The notes below the pieces were generated by a model. That model did not search any database. It was not told the origin of the DNA and saw only the letters and a list, made by a program, of their open reading frames with translations. A stretch of DNA of 64,000 bases. Origin: Arion vulgaris. Taxonomy: Eukaryota > Mollusca > Gastropoda > Stylommatophora > Arionidae. Of the stretch, positions 53,948 to 64,000 are shown piece by piece. Position numbers and translations under genes: made by a program. The stretch's first letter is position 1; each line of letters begins with the position of its first letter. The stretch is taken from assembly GCA_020796225.1 (NCBI GenBank), contig CM036755.1:78439772-78503771 (forward strand). Reading direction: 5' to 3'.

Positions 53948-55316
53948 GCGCCAGGATTATCGAGCTGGAGCTAATCCCCTGCCCTCATCTCCACGTGGTG
54001 ACCCTGGTAACAGACGGTAGTTCCGGTCTGGCTAAGAGAGCAGGTGCCGTGGGAGAGCTACTCTGGGGCAAGTAGAGATGCAAAGGTAGTCACGCTAGAT
54101 GGGATCCGCTCGCAACACAGACGAGCGAACTCCCAGAGTGACTATTAATGCTCGTCTCTCCCGGCCGATGGGAAAAGCTGGAAGGATAAACGTGGAGCCG
54201 CGTGGGCGAAGCTCGAGCCCGCGCATGCTCTCTCTGAGCCCTCTCTCTTGAGCCGATGAGTATGCTGGGAGTCGAGTTGAGCTGCACGAGGGCCCACATA
54301 GGGCGAAACTCGTGCTATTATCTCAGGGATGGGGCACGATTTAAAGCCATCGAAGAGATGTTGACCCACCGGGGCGAAATTCGGAGCCCCAGCATGCTCT
54401 CTTTTGAGCCCTCTCTCTTGAGCCGATGAGTATGCTGGGAGTCGAGTTGAACTGCCTATGGGCCCACATAGGGCGAAACTCGGGCCCCTATCACAGGGAT
54501 GGGGGTACGATTATAAGCCCCAGAATCGGACAATCCAGGAAAACGTGAGCACGGCGAAAACTGATGGTGACGATAAGACAGGTACCATCGCAAAGCGAGC
54601 ACGCGCCCTGGCCATGCAAGAGTGAGCCCGCCGATGGGCAGGCAAGCATGGCACGGCATGCAAGGTAGGCACGAAAGGCATGGAAAATGTGATCACGGCG
54701 AAAACTGATGGTGACAGGCACCAGAGCAGAGCTAGCACGCACGTGGCGATGCCATAGTGGGCCTCAGCGAGGGGCAGGCGAGCATGGCATGGCACGGCAT
54801 GCAAGGAATGCACGGCAGGTATGGCAGGCGAGAGGGTGTGCGGACCACCCGAATGTGCAGAGCAACTGGAAAGCCCAGCAGAGGTAAAGCCAGTGCGCGT
54901 TCCCGCTAGCAGGGAAATACTGCTACCTTGTAGTTAGATTGGGGACAATCAAAGGCTAGGGGAGCAAACCGTACACAAAACTGGACGGGCGGCAAGCCAA
55001 GGTGTTCACAAAACGACCGGTTCGCTGGGCAGATGGTGCTCATTAGCCCGGGAGGGCAGGTCGTCTAAGGGTCGCTGCCTGAAAAAAAATTGCATCCTGC
55101 TACCTTGTGGGTTTTGGCTGGGGACAGCAAAGGGCTAACGGAGAGCAAACTCAGTAAACGCTGGTTGAAACCGAACACACCACCGAAGAATAAGCAACTG
55201 AGATCCAATTGGTTCTGAAGGCTGTGCACGTACATTCCGTTCTTGATGTTTGGCTGTTTATATATCACAATAGAATGATAAAAACGGCTTAAGAACGATC
55301 GCGAGAGAGAGAGAAA
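53948..55316 (+). repeat. Third, longer copy of the GC-rich repeat with internal duplication
   Basis: Opens GCGCCAGGATTATCGAGCTG and shares CCACGTGGTGACCCTGGTAA, GAGAGGGTGTGCGGACCACC, CAAAACGACCGGTTCGCTGG and the ending ACGATCGCGAGAGAGAGAG with 46835-47750. Inside, GAGCCGATGAGTATGCTGGG and GGGCCCACATAGGGCGAAAC each occur twice about 170 bases apart (54240-54310, 54410-54482), and GGTGAC/TACCATCGCAAAGC blocks are also doubled. No credible protein. Confidence 0.85.
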
Positions 55317-55324
55317 AGAATAAG

Positions 55325-55545
55325 TATCGGACAATCAAAGTTCTTTGGCCATATAATGCAAAGAGAATGTTTAGAACATTTGGTGACTACAGGTAAAATT
55401 CAGGGAAGGAGAGATCGTGGAAAACAGAGGGAGAAGATGTTGGATGATCTGACATCATGGTTCGACAAAAGATCAACATCAGAACTGATTACATGCACCA
55501 AGCAATGAGAGTTATGGAGAGACATGATTCCCTACGCCTGCTGGC
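55325..55545 (+). mobile_element. LINE 3' tail (family D-like)
   Basis: Reads [54 protein letters not shown], then a 3' UTR ending GCCTGCTGGCATGAC. The frame is intact. It directly follows the GC-rich repeat; the inverted copy at 7850-8025 also adjoins the end of that repeat. Confidence 0.8.
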
Positions 55546-55559
55546 ATGACACTTGATTG

Positions 55560-55987
55560 ATTTACATCAATGTTGCTTGTGCTTTTCATAGTGCACAATT
55601 AGCAATTCTACAACTTTTCTCCAAGTGCACAATTTGCATTGATTGTGATTTGTTTGTTGTGTTGATCATTATTGAATGCTTTGGTTAGTTTCCATAGTTT
55701 GTTTTCTTCTCTGTCCAGGTTGAGGTTTTCTGTTGTTACATTCTATCAGTTTATGGTTGCCTTGTTTAGGGTTTTCCTATATTTAGCAGCGATAGATTTG
55801 AGTTAGATGTTTGTTTTAACTTTCTCTGCCAAGGTTCTGGGACAATTTCTTCTACCTCAACTTCTCTTATATTTGTTTCTGCATATTCCCACTTTTCAGA
55901 ATGGCTGTTCAACTTTCAAACTACTATATGATTGAAGTCTGTTATTTCCATCTATGAAAGTGCCTGGTCTTCATTAAATAGACCATT
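55560..55987. other. Nothing supported
   Basis: T-rich plus strand with short frames only. Confidence 0.4.
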
Positions 55988-55996
55988 CAGGCTTTA

Positions 55997-56552
55997 CATT
56001 TTTTTTTTCTGGGGCCCTTACCCTTTAGTGCCGGACAGGGTGGTACCTGGTCACGTTGTAAACGTGGTTTTTTTCTTTCGTCCGCTTTCAACTCAGACGA
56101 AGTTTCATCTCTGAAACTGATTTTTGCGTGAAAATCCGTTTTCCAATTTCTTACAATGGCAGCAGCGTGCACATTGTAAATTACTTTACACTGGCAGCCG
56201 TGTGCTCAATGTACTCGTAATTAGTATTCCCTCGCCATACAGGCAGATTTTCTCCGACTTCAGAGTACTCACGTTATCGTCCTGAGTAAGACCAGGGACT
56301 CGAACAAATGCCGGACAGTAGGCTCGAACCGGAGCTATGAGGCGTCTCACAGCTAGCAGGCCGAGCTACTATCAACTACTCTAGGCAGTCCCCTGTAAAC
56401 GTGTAAAAATCCAGAGCGTCGTCTTCCTTTCGGAAGAGAGCTGCTCAGAACTTTTGGTTTTGTTGCCTATTGGCTATGTGATGGCTTCCGCCCATTGCCA
56501 CGATCAAGTGGGCACTAACACTTTGATCTTAGCCAAAAGGCAGAGAAGCGAT
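55997..56552 (-). mobile_element. U2 snRNA-headed SINE with 9-bp target duplication
   Basis: On the minus strand the element starts exactly like U2 snRNA: ATCGCTTCTCTGCCTTTTGG then CTAAGATCAA, differing from the conserved U2 5' end at one base in the first 30. After about 35 bases similarity ends. Further on there is TAGCTCGGCCTGC and CTCCGGTTCGAGCC, resembling tRNA A and B boxes, and a tail CCCCAGAAAAAAAAAATG. CAGGCTTTA flanks it at 55988-55996 and 56554-56562. Not a functional U2 gene: the branch-point-pairing region and Sm site are absent. Confidence 0.9.
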
Positions 56553-56754
56553 CCAGGCTTTAAAGTAGCATGTTTATTACTAGAGTTCTGATGTCAAATC
56601 CTATTACCACCATTACTCTGGTGTTCAATATCCCACTTTTTACCTGTTAGCCTCTTTGTACTTATGAAATTAACATTTTAATTAGCAAATTGGCATATCA
56701 AATACTAACTTACCAAGTTGGTGCAACAAGATAATCAACTCTGAAGAAGTGCAA

Positions 56755-57070
56755 ACTTGTCTTCCATCATGGACATGCTGAACAGTAGAAGACTAAGATG
56801 GCTACGGCCACTGAGAAGATGGACAATAGTCGCATATCATAACAAGTAGTGTTCTGTGAACTTTAGGATGGGAAGATGCATCAAGGCAGACCACTGCTCA
56901 GGTATAAGGATGTCTGCATGAAGAACTTTTATATTGGTCTCAACAAATGGGAAAAACTAGCTGATGACAGTTATGTGGGAAAACAACATTACACAAAGGT
57001 GCAGAATCTTTTGAAAAGAGACTTAGGGATGAGCTGAAAGGCAAGAGAGACAAGTGCAACTCAGAAGTTG
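56755..57070 (+). mobile_element. Decayed LINE C-terminus
   Basis: Reads MDMLNSRRLRWLRPLRRWTI, then GRCIKADHCSGIRMSA-like and T-N-G-K-N frames, equivalent to RRLRWLGH..R..D.RIPK..LYG and the terminal A-x-D-R block. Several frameshifts. Confidence 0.65.
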
Positions 57071-57079
57071 TCACAGTAA

Positions 57080-57955
57080 AACACTTACCAATTGAATGTC
57101 TATAATGACGAAAAAGACCATATACATATATTTATCAAATGGAGGTAATATCCCCAGTTCCTTTGATAATCTGTTAGTCTATTCATCAACCTCTAATTAT
57201 GCAATGCAACCTTCTAACTAAAAAACAAACAAAAAAATGGCACAGAGCTAATTATAATTTAGTAACACTCAACTATCAAGAATTGAAAAGAAATTGTTTA
57301 TTGTTATACAGTATTTATGATATAGAAACTCCACCTGTACAATTATTGGGACCAGCAAAAGAATAAACAGAAACTAAAGGTCAAAACTATTCATATATTT
57401 CTCAATTCCTATGTCAGTTTACATTTTGGTACTAGTTTTGTACATATAACTAACTAACATCAATTGGCATCCATACAATGTTACATCAATAAATTAACTA
57501 CAAAATAAATAAATAGGTATCTGCTACATCATTAATTAAAAGAACTGAGGTCACTGTGGTCTTAGAGGACCTATAGGTTCTCAGTATATTTTAGAAAATG
57601 GTGAAGGGTATACATAGATATAAAATAAATTACATGATTAGTTAGTGAAGGTACATTGAAAAGTCTTGTAATCGATTTATTTATTAACAAAACAATAGCG
57701 TGTAAGTTTTATTTACTTGTTTGATTTCTTCAGTGACGTCTTTTTATGAATCCCCATCCTGCCATTATAATTACCAGATAAAAGACAATTTCGAACTTCC
57801 TCTATTATTTCATTTCGCAACATGCTTGTGTTCTCTGATTTTGAGTTATTTCCTTTATGCCCTATTTGCTATGACTTTTCATTAAAGTGTATCTATTTTC
57901 ATTTGAACATCCCTGTATCGGCATAATCCACATCTTCCAGTACTAAGGTATTGTA
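57080..57955. other. AT-rich stretch, nothing supported
   Basis: No gene, LINE or SINE recognised. Confidence 0.45.
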
Positions 57956-57959
57956 TTCC

Positions 57960-60040
57960 TTTTGTATTGTCACACGTTACATAGGCTCCTGTAAGCAATT
58001 TCTCATTGAATCTCTTTTATGAAATTAGGTCTGATATATCCCACCTCTCTCAGAAAATTTCATTTTTGTCTTTTCTTTCTTGAACCATTTGCCTCTTACT
58101 TCAATTCTTGCATTGTGATTTGTTGATCATTTCTTCTCAGAGTATGCCCAACATATCTCTATCTTTTCTTTGTTAATAACAGTTTCTACTAGTGGTTGGC
58201 CAGACATTGCTTTGATTTCATCACTTCTGAATGTTTCATTTTATGTGCATTATTTTTTGCAGGCATATTTTTAAAATGTATTTTGTAAAACTTATTTTCT
58301 ATATCTTAAGTAATTGTCCAACTCTCTCTGGAGTATGGTATGATTGAGACAACATTGGAATTGTTAACTTGTAATTAAGTTTTAAAACTATATAACTTGA
58401 GAGTTCCTTACTTTACTTAGGCTGTTAAAAGCTGTTGTTGCTTCGACAATTTGTAGCATAATTTTCATTTTTGTATCTCTCGTGCAGTCAATATTGCTAC
58501 AGGTGAACTGCTGTTATTTTTATAATTTTGGATTCCAGCATAATTTCTGCATTACTTGCCATAGTTCATTATATTTGTTCTATTCTAGCTTATCTGCAGT
58601 CCAACTTTTGACACTAGATGCTATCTTGGTTGTTTTTAATTAATCAAGACGGGTGTCAATATTGGTGCAGCCGAAAGAACGACATACTAAATATGTAAAG
58701 AGATTGATTAATCAACATTGAACTGGCATGTTGGGCCGCTAGACGCTGCTGGATTTGCTGAGGCGCAGATCGGAGTGCTATGATGATAGTCCTCATATAA
58801 CTGAATTAACAAGACAATATCATTTGAAAAATCCAAATCTTCCAGTTGTCTGTTTTCCATCCAATCGATACCAGTTTTGCACCACTCAGTCAATGGCCAC
58901 TCCACACAATGGCAGAGATAAAATACAACCTTGTTTTACTTTGGTTTCAACAATAAACCAGTGGCTTTGTCCATTGTCAGTGTGGTCTGCCCATGTGTGA
59001 ACCATCATTCTAGCTTTTGATAATTTTTATTATTTTGACTGGTATTCCATAGCATTTCAGAATATTCCACAGGGAGATTCTGTACAGGCTATTAAAAGCC
59101 TTCGTGAAATCGATTAAATTTAGGATAAGTGGACGTTGCTTCTCAATATGTTCCTCCAAGATTAGGCTTGGGTAATTATTTGCTCTAAGCAGCTTCTCCC
59201 AAGTCTAAAACCAGCTTGTTCTTTTCTCAGGTTTGAATCCACTGTTCCTTGGATTCTATAAAGAATTATTTTGCAGTCTTGGTCAGTACTGATAATAAGG
59301 TGATCCCTCTCTAGTTGTTGCAATCTTTGAGATCCACTTTTAGGGCGATCTTAACAATTATTCCTTTCTTACTTTGTTCTGGGAATTTCTTCTTACCATA
59401 TTTTATTAAATATCTTGCACTTGGCTAATCGCAGTATCATCTGCTTCTTTGAGCATTTCTGCGGTAATGTTATCACCTGCTTCATTACTACTACTGTTTA
59501 TCAGGTAATGGATGCCCTTTGGTTTCAGTGACATTGATCAATTTTTCAACTTGCCTCTCATCAAACTTGCATCTTTCTGCTCTGCATCTGAAGTGTATCA
59601 TCTTTATTTTGGATTGGGCCAACTCTTGAAATAGAGGTTCCGGTAAGTTCTTTTAGTATATTGTAGAGCATTTTATTATTTGCAATCTTAGCTGTGTTTC
59701 CCCGTTCTGAGATAAGTGTATATCAAATGTCTGCTATTACCCTTTAAGGTTTCTCTTATAGGCCGGTCCATGGCTAAGTTAAACAAGAAGGGTGAAAAAT
59801 ACACCTCTTCTAACTCCTGTACTCACCTTGAAGCACTCTGTCAAATGGCTATTGCAAACTACCTGACACTGGAAGTCTGCATATAATGTTTTAATTATAT
59901 GAACAATTTTTTTTAGTATTCCATAATGATTATCTTCTACTAAAATTTCCTGTGCAGGATATCAAATGTCTTTTCAAAGTCAATGAAAACCCCATAGATA
60001 GATATATAAAATTCATTGCTTTGCTAAATTATCTGGTGTA
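57960..60040 (-). mobile_element. Old RTE-like LINE (relative of 4934-6010)
   Basis: Parallels the 4.9-6.0 kb element: GTCACACGTTACATAGGCTC tail near 57966; ATGCTATCTTGG and MENRQLEDLDFSNDIVLLIQ (F-A-D-D box changed to F-S-N-D) at 58800-58870; further up, W-G-I-L-R-N-A-M-E-Y-Q-type and F-E-K-T-F-D-I-L-H-type palm relics near 59030 and 59960. A plus-strand tail fragment is inserted at 58646-58800. Confidence 0.7.
58646..58800 (+). mobile_element. I-like LINE 3' tail nested in an old LINE
   Basis: Matches, on the opposite strand, 19195-19370: GGTGTCAATATTGGTGCAGC, GATTGATTAATCAACATTGA, GATCGGAGTGCTATGATGAT. Flanks AATTAATCAAGAC and AATTAACAAGAC look like an imperfect target duplication; the uninterrupted host reads TTAACAAGGCAATATC (near 5914). 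Confidence 0.7.
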
Positions 60041-60085
60041 GTGTAGCACAACACACAGTATTACAAAACTATTCTTGCAGATATT

Positions 60086-60235
60086 TCAGTAAATAAAAGC
60101 GTCACAGAAATCGGATGTGCTGGCCTACTTGTAGGCGCATAACTGGCAGAACGTACAATCGCTCTTAGATCACATACAAATCACAAAGAGTGGTTAACAA
60201 TTGGTCGATATGGAGCGTTCGAAGACGAAGATTTA
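60086..60235 (+). mobile_element. SINE-B 3' part
   Basis: Contains AGAAATCGGATGTGCTGGCC, ACTTGTAGGCGCATAACTGG, AATTGGTCGATATGGAGCGT and ends GAAGACGAAG. 5' truncated relative to 12823-13060. Confidence 0.8.
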
Positions 60236-60423
60236 TCCAGCTTATTATTTATCATGCCCTTGTTAAGTTCTTCCAATTACAATGTTTAACACAATGTTTT
60301 ACAAATGTATACTGTATCTCAAATTTACTTTGAAAATACACATTATTGGTAACCAGCAGAGCTGAACTAGAACTGAAAATCAATATGACAAAATGATCAG
60401 GGAAACAGTATATATAATTATTT

Positions 60424-60645
60424 GTGTTTCAAGTAAGGGAGTGGAGGTTTCTTAAGCTGGTGCAAGATGTTAATAAGATGTCTAGGAGGACAACATGGCA
60501 TGTGCCAGCAGCAGACATACATAATCAAATCGACTTCATACTTGTATCAAGGAGGTTTAAATCTAGTGTTAATCAAGCGAGAACTAGGACTTTCCCAGGA
60601 GCAGATATTGGAAGTGATCACAATATGGTACTAATGACATTGGTG
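60424..60645 (+). mobile_element. LINE endonuclease C-terminal fragment
   Basis: Reads TTWHVPAADIHNQIDFILVS, RRFKSSVNQARTRTFPGADI, GSDHNMVLMTL: the I-D-F-I-L and G-S-D-H boxes of an AP-type LINE endonuclease. Ends abruptly where the minus-strand I-like fragment begins. Confidence 0.8.
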
Positions 60646-61205
60646 AGTATGAAAACATGAAAGTAGTTGTGAGATGCCAACCATTTCATCGCCTCCGTAA
60701 CCGCTCGAACCTCCATTGTCAAACTACTTGTGGTTGTTGCGTAGGCCCCACTGGCCTCTCTTATTATTTTTCTCCTGAGCGTGCTGAAAAGCCCACGCAC
60801 AGCGTTGTTGGCGAATGACTGAACCATCGGTGTAAATAATCACATCTGTATCATTGATGATGTCATTCAAGAGGCCTCCTCCACATTAATCAGTGATAGA
60901 TTATTTTGTTTGCAGTTTTCTTAATAGATGTAATAACTGTGAAAGCAGTCTGAAATTGAGGTGGCACAGCAATCCATTCCTCTCCTGTTTCAATTCCGGA
61001 AGGATCACATATTTTCCTAAGCGTATCTTCCGCCTGACTCAGCGATGATCTGCCGCTCTTGAGTCTACACCCTTTCTCCTTAATGAGTTCTTCATGGATG
61101 TTCATTGTTTGCATTGATTCTTAGATATGATCGAACCCTCCAAGTTTCAATTCTGTTAGCAATAGTGGAGAGGTCAAGAAGGAATCTCATTGACACTCCT
61201 GGTGT
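60640..61205 (-). mobile_element. I-like LINE: thumb end and RNase H start
   Basis: Minus strand: [39 protein letters not shown], a frameshift, [29 protein letters not shown] and [20 protein letters not shown]. Very close to 19650-20150, so both copies come from one subfamily. Confidence 0.82.
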
Positions 61206-61370
61206 ATATATGTATTAACGCAAACAAATAAAATATATTTTCCGGATAGAAGAGAAGAATTGAATCAACTTGAATTTCAACTTAGAAAGGATATAAGATA
61301 TAAATAATAACAAATATGATGACTATTAGAAATTCATATCTTGTATACCTTGATATTATGATTGAAAATG

Positions 61371-61618
61371 TCAGAGTGGTTACGGGCCCAAATTTGGGGT
61401 GTAAAGAATAGAACCACTGTTACCTGCCCACATGTCGTAAGAGGTGACTAAAGGAGGTAAGGCTGAAATCGGATGCATGTGTCCTAAACGTGTAGAAGTC
61501 TATGCGTTTGGGGCCTACCAAACCAATGTGCAATGTATACACGTTCTTGGCAAAGATCAAACATATCACAAAGAGTGATTAAAATTGGTCATAAAGAACA
61601 AACGCATAGAAGAAGAAT
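61371..61618 (+). mobile_element. SINE-A copy
   Basis: Head slightly shortened (AGAGTGGTTACGGGCCCAAA), then AAGAATAGAACCACTGTTAC, CATGTCGTAAGAGGTGACTA, CGTTCTTGGCAAAGATCAAA and the tail GAAGAAGAATG. No clear target duplication. Confidence 0.85.
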
Positions 61619-62600
61619 GAGTTCTTCATGATGAGAGGATGTTCCTTGTTTGCATTGATTCTTAGATATGATCGAACCCTCCAATTTTCAATTCTGTTAG
61701 CAATAGTTGGGAGGTCAAGAAGGAATAGCATTGACACTCATGGTGTATCTTTGGTGCATCTCAGAATGATGCGCATAGCCTCATTCTGAAATCTTTTCAG
61801 TCTCACTGTTCGCATAGGACTAATTGTTAGGAGAGCGCATGCATATTCTATACATGACAGAACAATACCTTGGTACAAGAGCACAAGAAGGTGTTGCTCA
61901 ATGTTAGCAGCCGCCTTGATTCTCAGTGCGGATAGCGTGCGAAGCCTTGGCAATAACTTGGTCGATATGGTCCCTAAATCATAGACTACGATCAAATTTT
62001 ACACCCAAATAACTCATAGATGCTGTTCAAGTGAATGTATGTCCATCTAAAGTCACATGTGGTGTGTACAACTTTGGTATGGTTTATCATTGCACTAGAA
62101 ACATCGCACCAGGCCATGATGCGGTTCAGTTCTTCCTGGAGTTTATTAGCAATTTCACCAGTTTCTCCCCTCTCTGTACACCATGATGTCGTATGCAAAT
62201 GACAGTGTTCATCCCTGCCAGATAGTTGCTGCTTCTTAATCATTATGGTGAATACATTGAATAGTATTGGAGATAGCGGGGACCCCTGTGGTAGGCCCGG
62301 TGAAATTTTGTCGGCAAAAGTACCAATTACCACACCTGAGTGCCACTTTTCTCTCAAACAGGGCCCTTGCAATCCATCTTATGAGCAATGTATCGATATT
62401 GAGTAGCGTGAGCATAAGGTATGTGATTGGAACTTTGTTGTAGGCATCCTCGAGATCTAGTACAACAGCACAAGTCTCCAAACCAGCCTGGATACCTTCA
62501 AAGATGTCATATGATAAGATTGATGCATTACACCAAGTTTCTTTATTCCATCTGTATCCGCCTAGGGTGGAACATGCGACGTTCCTCCAAATCCTAATTG
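61619..62600 (-). mobile_element. I-like LINE: palm and thumb
   Basis: Minus strand: VVLDLEDAYNKVPITYLML (palm box A, D-L-x-x-A-Y-x-x-V), FADKISPGLPQGSPLSPILF (box B), EELNRIMAWCDVSSAMINHT, HLLVLLYQGIVLSCIEYACA and [17 protein letters not shown]. The F-A-D-D box is degraded (Y-A-N-D-S like). Together with 60640-61205 this is one broken element. Confidence 0.82.
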
Positions 62601-62639
62601 TGTCTGCATGCCACTAACTTTTCCAGAAGCTTGCCCACT

Positions 62640-63580
62640 GTGTTCTGCATTGCAATTATTCTAAAACTGCTTATGTGTTTGTGGTATTAAGTAACTGTGA
62701 AGCCATTCCTCCCTGATCTCGCCATTTCTTAAACTAGTGTTGAATTCTGTACTAAGCTCATTCATGTCTTCGCCCAAAGAAGAGTTGACTACCCAAAGAG
62801 CAGCAAGTAGAAAAAAAAAACTTTCAGACAAACTAATCATGGATTTTTCAGGCAAAAAAAGCCAGAAAATGAAGCAAAAGAACAAAGATGGCTGTATATT
62901 GATGCACATACATAATACACTTATGGATGTAAATTAACCTATGGCAGTTCTAGTCAACTTGAAACTTATGAGATTAGATATTTGGGAATTAGCCACCTGT
63001 ACAGAATGAAAATGGACCAATGGTCACAACAAGCATGAGAGATCCAGTCAAGGATCTAGACTTTCAGGAAAACTCATATTGTGATGGAAGGAGATCACAT
63101 TGTCTATGGTAGAAAAGAGACTTGGACTGGAACTAGGCCAGAAATAGAGATAGCACTGTGTGATGTTCTCCCCTCTGGATTATCTCTAAACCTCAGAGCA
63201 AAATAGGAGTGACAACGTAATTAGTGCTATCTTTAAATAAATGTCAGTATCTATAAATATAGCAAATACAACTAGTCAAGCAATGGATGCCACTAGCAAT
63301 GAATGAAATTAGTTTGAACACTGTAGTGACAGTCTAGCTCAGTTTGTGACAGCTTCTGTAAGAAACGCTTACAAACAATAAGAAAAACAGTGAATAAAAC
63401 AGTTGTCACTTCATTTCATTTAATGTCCAACTACCTATGTTCAATTCCTGTCAGGAGATTTTTAGCTCAAATACAAACATCAGAGCATGTCCTCAGTAAG
63501 TACTGCAACTATTGTGAATTTAATTCCTTAACTCATCCATTCAGGTACCTACCTACAACTGAATATAATGGAACTCATGT
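62640..63580. other. Nothing firmly supported
   Basis: 62840-62950 contains scraps like KKSQKMKQKN; 62930-63100 has LINE-like wording (MAVLVNLKLMRLDIWELATC) without a box. No gene called. Confidence 0.4.
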
Positions 63581-63594
63581 CAAATATAGTACAC

Positions 63595-63833
63595 GCCCGA
63601 GTGGTTACGGACCCAAATTTAGGGTGTAAAGAATAGAACCACTGTTACCTGCCACGCATGTCGTAAGAGGCGACTAAGGAGGTTTGGCTGAAATCGGATG
63701 TGTCCTAAACGGTAAAGTCTATACGTTTAGGGGCCTACCAAAACCAATGTGCAACATATACACGTTCTTGGCAAAGATCAAACATATCACAATAAGTGAT
63801 TCAAATTGGTTGTAAAGAACGAACGCAAAGAAG
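63595..63833 (+). mobile_element. SINE-A copy with 13-bp target duplication
   Basis: AAATATAGTACAC at 63582-63594 and 63834-63846. The body starts GCCCGAGTGGTTACGGACCC, holds CATGTCGTAAGAGGCGACTA and AACATATACACGTTCTTGGC, and ends GCAAAGAAG. Small deletions relative to 49952-50203. Confidence 0.92.
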
Positions 63834-64000
63834 AAATATAGTACACATATATAAGTATATGTACACATTTGAACTGAGGAATAACCACTTAGCCATGCCA
63901 ATTATCAAGCCAATAAAAGAACAGTATTCTCTCTCATTGTATCAGTGCAACTAAAATAATTATTAGCAATATCATGAAGAAATTCTCAGTCTTTGCTGCA

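Noticed and set aside
56515..56552. A U2 snRNA gene
   Set aside because: Only the first ~35 bases match; the rest is SINE body with a tail and target duplication.

Overview
The window is animal nuclear DNA: AT-rich, intron-rich, packed with decayed non-LTR retrotransposons (LINEs), SINEs and minisatellites, and without any bacterial gene organisation. The LINE and SINE content suggests an invertebrate, and my best guess is a mollusc-like spiralian. That taxon call is an impression, not something the sequence proves.

The one confident host gene is nicotinate phosphoribosyltransferase (NAPRT), on the minus strand. Its coding exons run from 43756 (ATG) down to 6866 (stop), about 36.9 kb. I located fourteen exons, and splice sites and reading phases agree at every junction except one: a piece of about 24 codons between the exons at 11520-11605 and 8656-8763 was not found. 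NAPRT makes nicotinate mononucleotide from nicotinate, the first step of the Preiss-Handler route to NAD. Its introns hold most of the repeats described here. Intron 4 carries two minisatellites (73 bp and 37 bp units). The 5' part of exon 11, with its splice acceptor, has been amplified in tandem five times at 16055-16590.

1-6600, downstream of NAPRT: LINE 3' ends on both strands, one tRNA-derived SINE nested in a LINE, and AT-rich DNA. 6600-43760, NAPRT: several LINE types (RTE-like tails, a Jockey-like element at 24115-27690, I-like RNase H elements near 18.7-20.6 and 30.8-32.4 kb), at least four SINE types, and a possible small two-exon plus-strand gene in intron 11. 43760-48200, upstream of NAPRT: LINE fragments, then a GC-rich structure of two direct repeats interleaved with a pair of 737-bp inverted arms. 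48200-64000: more LINEs, including the longest copy in the window (51.09-53.9 kb, endonuclease plus reverse transcriptase with a few frameshifts), a third copy of the GC-rich repeat, a SINE headed by the 5' end of U2 snRNA, and fresh-looking SINEs with target-site duplications.

Apart from NAPRT, almost every open frame is a relic of a retroelement. The strongest observations are about how the retroelements are built and nested: a common SINE head joined to different LINE-derived tails, a U2-headed SINE with an intact 9-bp target duplication, nested insertions whose duplications can be read directly, and the exon/acceptor array inside NAPRT.
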